Shown here: positions 1-11,325 of the stretch, piece by piece | Layout of the letters: each line of letters begins with the position of its first letter | Numbering within the stretch: the first letter of the stretch is position 1 | Source of the DNA: Draconibacterium sp. | GTDB taxonomy: Bacteria; Bacteroidota; Bacteroidia; Bacteroidales; Prolixibacteraceae | NCBI GenBank assembly: GCA_016705335.1 | Contig: JADIYN010000078.1 | Location: 120,871 to 184,870, forward strand | DNA: 64,000 bases | Reading direction: 5' to 3' | The notes under the pieces: generated by a model | The model's input: only the letters and a program-made list of their open reading frames with translations | The model's database searches: none | What the model was told of the DNA's origin: nothing | Program-made: the position numbers and the translations under genes

Positions 1-13
1 TTATTAGAATTTT

Positions 14-44
14 TGTAAAAATGCTTTTTATTATTATTTTTACA
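14..44. repeat. AT-rich inverted repeat at window start
   Basis: Perfect 9-base inverted arms (14-22 and 36-44, TGTAAAAAT/ATTTTTACA) separated by 13 bases. It could be the terminator of a gene left of the window, or chance in very AT-rich DNA. The remainder of 1-379 holds no credible ORF and presumably carries the promoter of the large surface-protein gene. I could not fix a Bacteroidetes -7/-33 promoter there. Confidence 0.25.
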
Positions 45-379
45 GTCACAAACCCATAAATAAAACTGTTATAAGACAGACGCTTTTGGTTCTCTTATTT
101 TTATATATAAAGTAAGGCTCAAAAGTAACTTATTAGAGAAAAAAAATAATTGAGATTGAAGACTCAATTATGTTGTATGAAAACGACTGGTTTTTACAAA
201 CCCATTAGTTGATTTAATTTTCACGAACCATATCAACTAAATCAGAAGCCTTTAATTTTCAGTGCAACCAAACTTGTCCTTTCGGATGAAGGGAATATTC
301 TTGTCTTATTTAGTTTGACTTTAGGATTGATGAAGAATCATTAAATTAAATTGTTTTTGGACGCTTTAAAATTTATTTT

Positions 380-3300
380 ATGTTTAATTCAACAACTCTA
401 ACAAATTCTTCTCAAGGAGTGAGAATTGTTAATTTGCTTGTGAAAAGTAGTTTATTGTTAAAGTATAAACTCTTTCAATCTCTGTTAATTACACTAGTTA
501 TTTTTAGTACTAATTCTTTGAATGCAACAAATTACTATGTGAGTTCTTCTGGAAATGATTCAAATGCAGGCACAAGTGAAAGCCTGCCATGGAAAACATT
601 AACAAAAGTAAATAGTTTTACACCTAAAGCAGGTGACCAGATTTTATTTAAGAGAGGCGATGAATGGACCGGTAGTATTACGGTTAAAGCATCTGGAACC
701 TCAAGTAGCAGAATTACATATGGTGCTTATGGAACTGGAACTAACCCAAAAATATATGGATCAGAGAAGATATCGGGTTGGACTCAATATTCAGGAAATA
801 TTTATAAGGCAACTTTTAGCACGCTTATAAACCAATTGTTTGTTAATGATTTAAGAATGAAAATTGCAAGATACCCAAACACTGGATATGCCTTAATTAA
901 TACTGTAAACTCAACAAAATCATTTACATGTGATGCTTTAAACGGTTCTATTAACTATTCTGGTGCGAAATGGATTGGTAGGACTATAGCTTACTCAATT
1001 GTAACACATGATGTTGTATCATCTACAAGTAAGACCTTAACGCTTTCTGAAGTTCCTTACGCTAATTTAAATACAAATGAAGGTTTTATCTTAGTCAACA
1101 AACTCGAATTCTTAGACTCAGCAGGCGAGTGGTACTATGACATAGACACAAAAACTGTTTATTTATGGACTCCAAACGGTGACTCTCCAACTAATTATAT
1201 AGTAAGCGGATCTACTGTTGAAAATGGAATTGTTGCAACTGGTAAAGATTATATTACAATAAGAGATTTGGAAATACTCAACAATAAAAGTAAGGGAATA
1301 ACTTTTTCAGGTAATTATGTTACCGTGGACAACAATATAGTTTCAAATCCGGATTCCAGAGGAATTGATATTGTCTATGGTTCAAATTGTACTGTTTCTA
1401 ACAATACAGTAACTGGAGCAAACCATAGTGGGATTTTTACTTACTCAACAAATTGTTTGATTGCTGACAATAAGGTCAACGATACTTTTTTATTTAATAA
1501 TATTGGCATTTCAGGTTCCGGTTCCTGGTACATGGGTTCGGGAATATGTGTTGAAGGGGATGATAATTTAATAAAATACAATAGGGTAATAAGTGCTGGT
1601 TACAACGGAATATCGTTTTCAAAAAGAAATATAGTAGAGTTTAATTATATAAAAAATGTTCTATTAACAAAGGATGATGGTGGCGGAATTTATGCTGCAT
1701 CTGCAGGAAGTTATCCTAACGCCGCCACAGCAGGTTCAATTATCCGTAACAACATAGTTGATGGTGTTTTTGGAACCCTTGAAGGTTGGGATACATGGAT
1801 TCTCAGAGGTGGGCATGGAATCTTTCTTGACGAAAATGGTGGTGGTGTAACAATTGAGAATAATATCGTTGCAAATTGTACCGGTACTTGTGTCTTTTTA
1901 CATAAGAGTTTTAATGAAACGATAAAAAATAATTTATTGTTTAATGCAAGAAGAGGTTTTGCAATTAACCAAGATTTAGGTGGTAGTCAATTTAAAAATA
2001 ATATCATATATGTATTAAAAAAAGATATTGATAACAAGGGGATTGAATACCTTGTAAGTAAATATCAGGGTAATGTTGAAATAAATTATAATACTTATAT
2101 AAGTCATTATAATAGTACAAATGTATTTATGCTTGAGGAAGTAAAGAGCTATGATTTTACTGGATGGAAAACGGTTACAGGACAAGATGCAAACTCAACA
2201 ATTGATTTATCTCCACTTTCAATTGGTGATACTGAGGAATTATTTTATAATGACACCAAGCAAACAAAATTATTTAACCTTGGTAGTTCAATTTATAAAG
2301 ATATATACGGAAATCAAGTTATGCAATCTGTTACTCTGGAACCATTTACCTCAAAAATACTTATCAAAACTTCTTCAGTCAACATTACAGACAATATAAT
2401 ACCAACTATAAATTCTTTTTCAATACCTTCATCATCTCCTACCCTAATTGTTCCAATTAATTCATTTAGTGCTCAAGATAATAATTCCGTTTTAGGTTAT
2501 ATGATCACTGAATCCACAACCCCGCCTAAAGCAAATGATACAGGGTGGATTGCAAATGCCCCATCTTCTTACACTTTCACTACAGATGGATCAAAAACAC
2601 TTTATGCCTGGGTAAAAGATGTGGCAGGAAACATTTCTAAAAGTTTAAGTGGCCAGGTGACTATCACACTTCCATCTGACATTACTAAATTTTTAGGCAA
2701 TATTGATGTAACAAATTTTGTTTCGACTACCGCAAACCGAAGAGCTATACAGTTATCATTGACTGAAAATGGGAAAATAGAAAGTATATCAATATTTCAC
2801 AATGGAGGAACAGGAAATTTGTTAATGGGCGTTTATGCTGATCAGGCTGGTTCTCCTTCTTCATTATTGGGAGTTACCACTTCAACAACCATAAATACAA
2901 CAACAGGTTGGCAAACAGTGCCACTTCTTAATCCCGTGAATGTTGTCTCCGGTCAAAAAGTCTGGTTATCCTGGGTTTTTCAAAATAATCCAGGAATTAG
3001 ATACAATAATGGAACACCTTCCAGAGCTCAATCAGCTGAAATTTGGTCTGCTGGAATGCCAGCACAATTTGGTACTGCTTCTTTTGCTGATTACAATTAT
3101 TCAATATATTGTACGTTTTCTAAAGAAAATTTAGAAACACCTCAACCCGATGTTACTAAACCTGTTGTGTCAGCTTTCATCATTCCCACAACTTCTTCTT
3201 CGCTTATTGTTTCTGTAAGCAGTTTCACTGCAACTGATAATATAGCTGTTACCGGATATTTGTTAACTGAAAATTCAACAGTTCCAACTGCCGGTAATTC

Positions 3301-6300
3301 AGAATGGAATGCAGCAGCTCCAACTTCTTACTCCTTTTCTTCTGAAGGAACAAAAACCCTTTATGCATGGACAAAAGATGCTGCAGGAAATGTTTCGGCA
3401 AGCAAAAGTGCACAGGTGGTTATTACCTTGCCCGATGTTACAAAACCTGTTGTGTCAGCTTTCATCATTCCCACAACTTCTTCTTCGCTTATTGTTTCTG
3501 TAACCAGTTTTACTGCAACTGATAATATAGCTGTTACCGGATATTTGTTAACTGAAAATTCAACAGTTCCCACTGCCGGTAATTCAGAATGGAATGCGCA
3601 GCTCCAACTTCTTACTCCTTTTCTTCTGAAGGAACAAAAACCCTTTATGCATGGACAAAAGATGCTGCCGGAAATGTTTCGGCAAGCAAAAGTGCACAGG
3701 TGGTTATTACCTTGCCCGATGTTACAAAACCTGTTGTGTCAGCTTTCATCATTCCCACAACTTCTTCTTCGCTTATTGTTTCTGTAAGCAGTTTCACTGC
3801 AACTGATAACAAAGCTGTTACCGGATATTTGTTAACTGAAAATTCAACAGTTCCAACTGCCGGTAATTCAGAATGGAATGCAGCAGCTCCAACTTCTTAC
3901 TCCTTTAGCACCGAAGGAACAAAAACCCTTTATGCATGGACAAAAGATGCTGCCGGAAATGTTTCGGCAAGCAAAAGTGCACAGGTTGTTATTACCTTGC
4001 CCGATGTTACTAAACCTGTTGTGTCAGCTTTCACTATTCCCACAACTTCTTCTTCGCTTATTGTTTCTGTAAGCAGTTTCACTGCAACTGATAACAAAGC
4101 TGTTACCGGATATTTGTTAACTGAAAATTCAACAGTTCCAACTGCCGGTAATTCAGAATGGAATGCAGCAGCTCCAACTTACTCCTTTGCACCTGAAGGA
4201 ACAAAACCCTTTATGCATGGACAAAAGATGCTGCCGGAAATGTTTCGGCAAGCAAAAGTGCACAGGTGGTTATTACCTTGCCCGATGTTACAAAACCTGT
4301 TGTGTCAGCTTTCATCATTTCCCCAACTTCTTCTTCGCTTATTGTTTCTGTAAGCAGTTTCACTGCAACTGATAACAAAGCTGTTACAGGATATTTGTTA
4401 ACTGAAAATTCAACAGTTCCAACTGCCGGTAATTCAGAATGGAATGCAGCAGCTCCAACTTCTTACTCCTTTCCACCGAAGGAACAAAAACCCTTTATGC
4501 ATGGACAAAAGATGCTGCGGAAATGTTTCAGCAAGCAAAAGTGCACAGGTGGTTATTACCTTGCCCGATGTTTACAAAACCTGTTGTGTCAGCTTTCATC
4601 ATTCCCACAACTTCTTCTTCGCTTATTGTTTCTGTAAGCAGTTTCACTGCAACTGATAACAAAGCTGTTACCGGATATTTGTTAACTGAAAATTCAACAG
4701 TTCCAACTGCCGGTAATTCAGAATGGAATGCAGCAGCTCCAACTTCTTACTCCTTTTCTTCTGAAGGAACAAAAACCCTTTATTCATGGACAAAAGATGC
4801 TGCCGGAAATGTTTCGGCAAGCAAAAGCGCACAAGTAGTTATTAACCTGTCCGATGTAACAAAACCTGTTATTATTTCTTTCTCAATCCCTGAAACTAGC
4901 GAATTATTAACGATTCCGATAACTTCATTTAATGCTGTTGATGATAAGGAAGTTACTGGTTTTATGCTTACCGAAACGGAAAGTTGTCCATTGGTTGGTA
5001 GTAGTTGCTGGACTACTTCAGCTCCAACTATCTACACTTTTTCCGGCGAAGACTTTCTTAATATTCAATCTTCAGCAATGAAAATTAATGAAGTTGGGTT
5101 AAAATCAGGAACACAAATTTCGACAAGTAATGTAAATGCAGCTACAAAAACCCTTTACGCATGGACTAAAGACGCAGCCGGCAATATTTCAACAGCAGAA
5201 ACTGACGATATATTGATTTTGTTACCTGATGTTGAAATTCCTTATATCACTTCTTTTTCTCTTCCAACAACATCCACTTCACTAACTGTTAATATATCAA
5301 ATTTTGAAGCTTCTGATAATACTGCTGTTACAGGATATTTGCTCACAGAATCAACATCGTCACCAAATGTCGAAAATGCAGATTGGAAAACTACTGCTCC
5401 ATCTTCATATACATTTACTTCTGAAGGAACTAAAACGCTTTATGCATGGACAAAAGATGCTGCCGGAAATGTTTCGGCAAGTGAAAGTGCAACTCTGTCT
5501 TCTTCCCTGCGCACTTACGTTTTAATCTAGTGAAGAGGGATGTTTGCTCACGATCACACGTCCCAAATGCCGAAAGCGTTGAAACTACTGAATGCTGAAG
5601 GACTAAACCTTTCGCAATGCAGTCGAAAGCAAAAGTGAACAGGTAGTAATTACTTTACCCAGACAATGAAAAACCTGTTATTTTACATTTACCATTCCCC
5701 AACTTCTATCTTTAACAATAAATATAACTAGTTTTAATGCAAGTGATAATAAAGCAATTGCAGGATATTTGTTCACTGAGAATTCAACTGTCACCAAATG
5801 CCGAAAATGCAGATTGGAAAACTACTGCCCACTTCCTATACATTTTACTTCTGAAGGAACTAAAACGCTTTATGCATGGACAAAAGATGCTACAGGAAAT
5901 GTTTCGGCAAGTGAAAGTGCAACGGTAGTAATTTCCCTACCCGACAATGAAAAACCTGTCATTCTTACATTTACCATACCTGCGAATTCTACATCATTAA
6001 CAATAAATATTACCAGTTTTAATGCTAGTGATAACAAAGCAATTGCAGGATTTATGCTCTCAGAAACATCGTCGTCACCAAATGCCGAAAATGCAGGCTG
6101 GAAAGCTACCGCTCCATCTTCATATACATTTACTTCTGAAGGTACTAAAACGCTTTATGCTTGGGCTAAAGATGCAGCTGGAAATGTTTCGGAAAGTAAA
6201 AGTGCAACAGTGATAATAAGCCTACTATTCTAGTACAACTAACACAAAAGGGGTTACTGAAGTACTAGGTTATGTCACAACTTCTCAAAATAGAAGAGCA

Positions 6301-8196
6301 ATGCCTGTAACATTTAACGAAAACGCAAATATAGAGAGCTTATCAATTTATCACAATGGAGGTACTGGAAATATGATACTGGGAATTTATTCAGATCAAT
6401 CCGGCGTACCTGCTTCTCTTATAGGAGTAACTTTATCTACACAATTAAATACCTCTGAAGGTTGGCAAACTATTTCTTTGATTAGTCCTGCATCGGTTAA
6501 ATCTGGCCAAAAGGTATGGTTGTCGTGGGTGTTCCAAAAAAATCCTGGTATTCGATATTCAATAGGTTCTCCAGCGAGGGCTCAATCGGATAATTTATGG
6601 TCATCAGGCATGCCCAGTGGATTTTTTGGAAAGTCAAGTTTTGCTGCATAAATACTCAATATACTGTTCTTATACAATCGATTCTACAATTTCGGTTCAA
6701 CCGGATATCACAAAACCAACTATTACTTCTTTCAATATTCCTGCAACTTCAACTTCACTTAACGTTGCTGTCAGCAGTTTTACTGCTACCGATAATACTG
6801 CAGTTACTGGTTATAAACTGACCGAATCTGCCACAGCTCCCCTTGCTAATGATGCCAGTTGGAACATCACTGCACCAGTATCATATTCATTTGTTTCAGA
6901 AGGAACTAAAACACTTTATGCCTGGGTTAAAGATGCTGCAGGAAATGTTTCTGCAAATGTTGGTAGAGAGATTGTGATTACACTTCCCATCAATATTGAA
7001 TTACCAGAAGAACAATTAATTACTCAGTCGATTGAACTTAAAACAGGATGGAATATTTTTTCAAGTTATGTAGAACCTACGAATGAAAGCATGGATTCAA
7101 TAATGGAAAATCTTCAATTGAACGAAGACTTGAATTATGTGCAAGATAAGGTCTGTAACACATATGAAAAATGTCCGATCACACATAATTGGATAAATAA
7201 TATTGGCAATATGCAGATATCAGAAGGTTATATAATTAAAGTTGAATCTGACTGCTTCCTGGAAATAACCGGCAAGCAAATTGAATTACCTTTCAGTATT
7301 CAAATAAAAAGAGGTTGGAATATAATTTCGTTTCCAATTGATGGATCAATTGATGCAATGAAGGTTGTTCAACCTTTAATTGATGCCGGAGTTATTTATA
7401 AGATTCAGGATGAAAGAGGTTATTCAATTGAAAACTGGCGAAATCTTGGATGGAAGAACGGAATCGGAAATTTCAATTCAGGAGAAGGCTATATTTTACA
7501 AGCAAACAAAAACGGTGTATTGACAATTAATGATCTATCTTCTAAATCAAGTTTCAACTTTACCGAAAGATCAGAAACGACCCATTTTAAAGTTTGCTAT
7601 GAGGGAAATGGAAACAACCATATGAATATCAATTTGGTTGAATTAGCCGAAGCTAACCTTCAGGTTGGGGATGAAATAGCTGCATTTGATGGTGAAATTT
7701 GCGTGGGAGCAATAAAACTAACTGAATTTGATTTAAATAACAATGCAGTTGGTATAGCCGTTTCAGCATCAGAATTAAACGAAACTACTGGTTTACAGTG
7801 GGAAACCAAATTGAGTTAAAAGTTTGGAAAAATGAAAACGGCAAGGAAAGTAAGGCACAACCTTTAGTTATTGAAGGTGAAATGATATTTAACAAACAAG
7901 CTAGTGTGTTTGTCTCATTAAATAATCAGTCAACCAATGTAAACGATATGTTCGACAACCTTAAAATTGACATGTATCCAAACCCGGCAAGCAACAATGT
8001 TACTATAAGATTCTCAGCTTTACCAGCTGAAGGAACTCAAATAAAATTAATGGATATTCTAGGCAATGAAATTTTAAGTCACGTTGTTCAAAACACACAG
8101 GAGACTTTAAATATTCAGGACTTGCCTGTTGGAATGTATTTAATTAAAACTGAATTACATAATAATTACCGAATTCAAAAGTTGATTAAAAAGTAA
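380..8196 (+). CDS. Giant secreted surface protein, beta-helix plus Ig-like repeats plus T9SS sorting domain (many frameshifts)
   Basis: Read as one gene of about 2,600 codons. The signal peptide lies near residues 28-50 (ending SLNA before TNYYVSSSG). A right-handed parallel beta-helix region follows (about residues 50-640, with N-N-x-V/I rungs such as NCTVSNNTVTG), like those of polysaccharide lyases and surface adhesins. Next come about a dozen 95-residue Ig-like repeats (KPVVSAF...GTKTLYAWTKDAAGNVSAS), two copies of a GTGN/QKVWLSWVFQ domain, two GWN-I-S modules (about 7040-7540), and a type A Por sorting tail (MYPNPASNNVTIRFS, about 7975-8196). The frame breaks near 3594, 4178-4210, 4471, 4520, 4568, 5500-5700, 6225, 6645 and 7795. 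Nearly all breaks lie in or beside the repeats. Consensus error is likelier than decay, because every frame continues the same protein. Exact function is unknown; adhesion or glycan binding/cleavage at the cell surface is inferred. Confidence 0.8.
2697..3120 (+). other. First copy of duplicated beta-sandwich-like domain in the surface protein
   Basis: About 140 residues running from FLGNIDVTNFVSTTANRRA to YNYSIYCTF. Conserved landmarks are HNGGTGNLLMGVYADQ, TGWQTVPL, SGQKVWLSWVFQ and NPGIRYN. The same landmarks recur at 6262-6690. The two copies bracket the Ig-like array. I do not recognise a named family; the Trp/Gly-rich pattern suggests a carbohydrate-binding or lectin-like fold, which is inference. 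Confidence 0.6.
3149..4852 (+). repeat. Near-identical 285-bp tandem repeats (Ig-like domains)
   Basis: Six successive units start at 3149, 3434, 3718, 4003, 4284 and 4567, each with GATGTTAC(A/T)AAACCTGTTG. Unit lengths are 285, 284, 285, 281, 283 and 286. A whole unit is 285 bp (95 codons), and the deviations coincide with the frameshifts. More diverged copies lie at about 2395-2680, 4853-6230 and 6700-6990. The near identity of the six units implies recent expansion or ongoing gene conversion. It also makes the region prone to assembly collapse or mis-polishing. Confidence 0.9.
6262..6690 (+). other. Second copy of the duplicated domain in the surface protein
   Basis: This copy carries the same landmarks as the one at 2697-3120 (HNGGTGNMILGIYSDQ, EGWQTISL, SGQKVWLSWVFQ, NPGIRYS, YSIYCSYT). 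Its frame is broken near 6645 and just upstream near 6230. One more Ig-like repeat and the C-terminal region follow it. Confidence 0.6.
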
Positions 8197-8218
8197 TTCT
8201 CATAAAGTGCAAAAAAAA

Positions 8219-8245
8219 GAGGCTGTCAGTATATCTGATAGCCTC
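8219..8245. terminator. Bidirectional intrinsic terminator between convergent units
   Basis: Hairpin GAGGCTGTCAG-tatat-CTGATAGCCTC (11-bp stem with one G-T pair), preceded by a run of A (8210-8218) and followed by T-rich sequence. It lies between the stop of the plus-strand surface-protein gene (8196) and the stop of the minus-strand fcl gene (8271). It is placed to end both the surface-protein transcript and the long polysaccharide operon. Confidence 0.85.
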
Positions 8246-8270
8246 TTCTCAATATATGCAGGTAGTTTAA

Positions 8271-9386
8271 TCAAGCCAAATACCAATTGTACATTCTTTC
8301 AATGCCTTCATTAATTTCAATTTTGTGATTCCATCCCAATGAATGAAGTTTCGAAACATCTGTCAATTTACGCAAAGTACCATCTGGTTTGCTGGTATTA
8401 AAATAAAGCTCTCCTTTAAAACCTATTTTTTCTTTTATCAGAAATGCAAGATCTTTTATACTTATTTCCTTTCCAGTGCCAATATTAATATGTGTGTTTC
8501 TGATTTCCTTCTGGCTAAAATCGGCTAGATCTTTAAAATCAACATTTTCGACAAGAAAAACACAAGCATCAGCCAGTTCTTCACTCCAAAGAAATTCTCT
8601 CAACGGGCTACCACTTCCCCAAATTTCAACTGAGACATTTATTACATTTGATTCATTCTTAGCACTAACTTTATAGTTATATTTTACAGAATTAATTCCA
8701 TATCTAGAAAGGATTTTGAGGATTTTACCTGACCTGTTGATCCATCAAGTTCCTTCAACCGGTCTTTTGTTCAAATCCATTCTGATAGCGTCCAAATTTT
8801 TTCTTTAAGACATTTCCCTAAATGAATTTTACGATTAAAGCCGGAAGAACATGTGATTTTTCCAAATCATAATTATCATTGGGTCCATAAAGGTTGGTGG
8901 GCATAACTGAGATAAAATTAATCCCATACTGAATATTGTAACTTTCACATTTTTGCCAGCAATTTTGGCAATTGCGTACGGTTCATTTGTATATTCCAAC
9001 GGACTGGTCAACAAACTATCTTCAGGCATTGGTGTGCGTTTCCCGGATAAATACAAAGTACTGCCAAGGAAAAAGTAGTTTTTAACAGCATGCTTATATG
9101 AACTATGAATAATATTATTCTGAATCATCAGATTTTCATAAATAAATTGTCCGCGATAAGTATTATTTGCAACAATGCCCCCAACTTTAGCTGCCGCAAG
9201 AAAAACAAAATCCGGTTTTTCAATTTTAAAAAAATCCTCAACTGCTGCTGGATCCATTAAATTAAGCTCATTAATTGTCTTTCCAATAAGGTTTATGAAA
9301 CCCTTATTTTGAAGGTTTTTCCATATTGCAGAACCCACAAGACCAGTGTGACCAGCAATATATATTTTAGAATTTTTGTTCATCAT
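8271..9386 (-). CDS. fcl: GDP-L-fucose synthase (frameshifted)
   Basis: NADPH-dependent 3,5-epimerase/4-reductase that converts GDP-4-keto-6-deoxymannose to GDP-L-fucose in the cytoplasm. The N-terminal part (8835-9386) has the Rossmann motif GHTGLVGSAI and FLAAAKVGGI, and a YAIAKIAG segment matching the family's catalytic YxxxK region. The C-terminal part (8271-8603) begins at REFLWSEELADAC, preceded in another frame by GSGSP, and runs to the normal end. Frames break near 8960 and at least once more in 8604-8834, where the expected middle of the protein is garbled. It follows gmd by 80 bases, giving a complete GDP-fucose pathway at the promoter-distal end of the operon. Confidence 0.88.
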
Positions 9387-9466
9387 ATAATGATTTTACT
9401 CAACGAATGGTTTTTAAAATTTCAATAATGAAATCAAATTCATTATTATATGCTATTCAAAATAAT

Positions 9467-10632
9467 TTAAAGTTCGATATCCACCTCACGCAAATATGCA
9501 TCTTTCTTCATAAGCTCAATATCCGAACTCATCATGTCTGTCACCAAACCTTTTAAATCATATTTTGGTTCCCACCGGAGTTTTTCTCTTGCTTTTGTTG
9601 CATCACCAATCAGTAGTTCTACTTCGGTTGGGCGAAAATACTGAGGGTCTACAGATATTAATGGTTCATCAGGAGATTGTGAAGAAATATTTTTTTGAAT
9701 TCGATTTTTAAATTGTTCAATATTTTGTTCACCAACTTTTGATATAAATATCTTTTCATCTATTGCAGTTAGATACCCCTTTTCATTTGAGTCTTCTCCA
9801 ACAAAGGTAATCTCCAATCCTAATTCTTCTCCTGCCATTTTAATAAAATCCCTGATGGAAGTGGTTATACCTGTGGCAATTACATAATCATCAGGGATCT
9901 CTTGTTGAAGAACCAGGTGCATTGCACGGATATAATCCTTTGCATGTCCCCAATCTCTTCGTGAAGATAAATTTCCAAGAAGAGCGTTTTTTGCATTCCT
10001 AAAACAATTCGTGCCAAAGCTCGTGTAATTTTGCGTGTAACAAATGTTTCACCTCTTATTGGGGATTCATGGTTAAATAAAATGCCATTTGATGCATGCA
10101 TATTATATGCTTCCCGATAGTTAACTGTAATCCAGTACGCATAAAGTTTTGCAACTCCATAAGGAGAACGCGGATAAAAAGGAGTACTTTCGGTTTGGGG
10201 AACTTGTTGTACCAAACCGTATAACTCTGAAGTAGAAGCTTGGTAAACACGTGTTTTATTTACCCAACCCCGTAACCGGATAGCTTCCAAGATTCGAAGG
10301 GTTCCAATTCCATCAGCATTTGCCGTATATTCAGGTGTATCGAAACTAACTTTTACATGACTCATCGCGGCAAGGTTATAAATTTCGTCAGGCTGTGCTT
10401 CCTGTATTATTCGGGTGAGATTCATACTGTCAGTCATATCGCCATAATGCAAAATCAAATTTCTGTTGTCCACATGAGGATCCTGATAAATATGATCTAT
10501 TCTTTCAGTATTAAACATCGAAGCCCTTCGTTTAATTCCATGTACAATATAATCTTTCTTAATTAGATATTCTGCCAAATAAGCTCCATCCTGTCCTGTA
10601 ATTCCTGTAATAAGTGCTACTTTCTTTGTCAT
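9467..10632 (-). CDS. gmd: GDP-mannose 4,6-dehydratase (frameshifted)
   Basis: First step of GDP-L-fucose synthesis, an NADP-dependent SDR. The Rossmann motif GITGQDGAYLAEYL is at the N-terminus. The YGVAKLYAYW segment carries the catalytic Tyr/Lys, and NGILFNHESP is a family hallmark. After GMQKTLFL the frame changes near 9975, and the protein continues as HLVLQQEIPDDYVIATG to the family-typical end with the RPTEVELLIGDATKA block. Total length of about 388 codons matches the family. It is directly followed by fcl. Confidence 0.93.
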
Positions 10633-10676
10633 TTATTTGTTTTTTAATAGGTGCATAATTAAACTGTTTATTGAAT

Positions 10677-11024
10677 TCATTCCTTCTCTTTATCCATTAT
10701 CAGTTCATAGATTTTTTCCCAATCAGGAATACCCAATATGTTTCGATCGTCAATATACATATCAGCATAGATTTTTCTACTGTAAGTATTGTCAAATTCT
10801 TCTCCTTCAAAATCATTATTCACAGCATGAAAAATCAAACCTCTTTCTTCACAAAATCTTACGGCTTCTTCGAGTTCTTTCCCAGATCGATAGGTCCAAA
10901 GTATAAGCTTGTGTCCTTTTTGTTGTATAAGTTTTAAAGTTTTTATTGCATAAGGTATCTCCTTCCCTATTGCCGGGAATTTATGTTTTACAATGGTACC
11001 GTCAAAATCTACTGCAATAATCAT
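10677..11024 (-). CDS. Small HAD-family hydrolase (BT0820-like)
   Basis: 115 residues, with the HAD nucleophile motif DFDGTIV at residues 6-12, a Thr-containing motif II (LWTYRSG), a conserved Lys in FEGEEF/SRKIYADMYIDD, and the DD pair of the acidic motif. Small capless HAD phosphatases like this occur in Bacteroidetes polysaccharide loci. The substrate is not predictable; a sugar-phosphate is a guess. A gap of about 300 bases separates it from the upstream dehydratase gene, so it may have its own promoter. Confidence 0.75.
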   Translation of the reverse strand: MIIAVDFDGTIVKHKFPAIGKEIPYAIKTLKLIQQKGHKLILWTYRSGKELEEAVRFCEERGLIFHAVNNDFEGEEFDNTYSRKIYADMYIDDRNILGIPDWEKIYELIMDKEKE

Positions 11025-11325
11025 TTTATGTTTGGTTTAATGTTTATATGAATTGAACAAAAATTACTCATCAAATTCTATATTAAATGTTTACATTGTT
11101 TGTTATGAAATTTTAAACATTTCTAACAAAGTTTCTAAAAAAAGTAAACTAGGAATATGAAAAATATGTTTAACAGTAGAAGTTAAATAAGTTCAAACAT
11201 TAAATGTTTGATTTTTTCAAGAATGAATAAAGTCCTAAATGTAAAAATAAAAATACACAAACGAAGAATTCTTCTATTGAAAGTAAAAAACAATGAGGCA
11301 AATTATTTATTACTGAATTAATTTA
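11025..11325. other. Intergenic gap, no gene seen
   Basis: About 300 bases of AT-rich sequence between the HAD hydrolase and the FlaA1/CapD-type gene. No coding frame and no clear terminator. It may hold a promoter for the HAD-gmd-fcl group. Confidence 0.5.

Noticed and set aside
3309..4656. Several short plus-strand ORFs reading KPFMHGQKML or LLCQLSSFPQLLLRLLFL
   Set aside because: They are the Ig-like repeat read in the wrong frame after single-base breaks.
3149..5530. CRISPR-like repeat array
   Set aside because: Units are 285 bp, coding and contiguous without unique spacers; they are protein-domain repeats.
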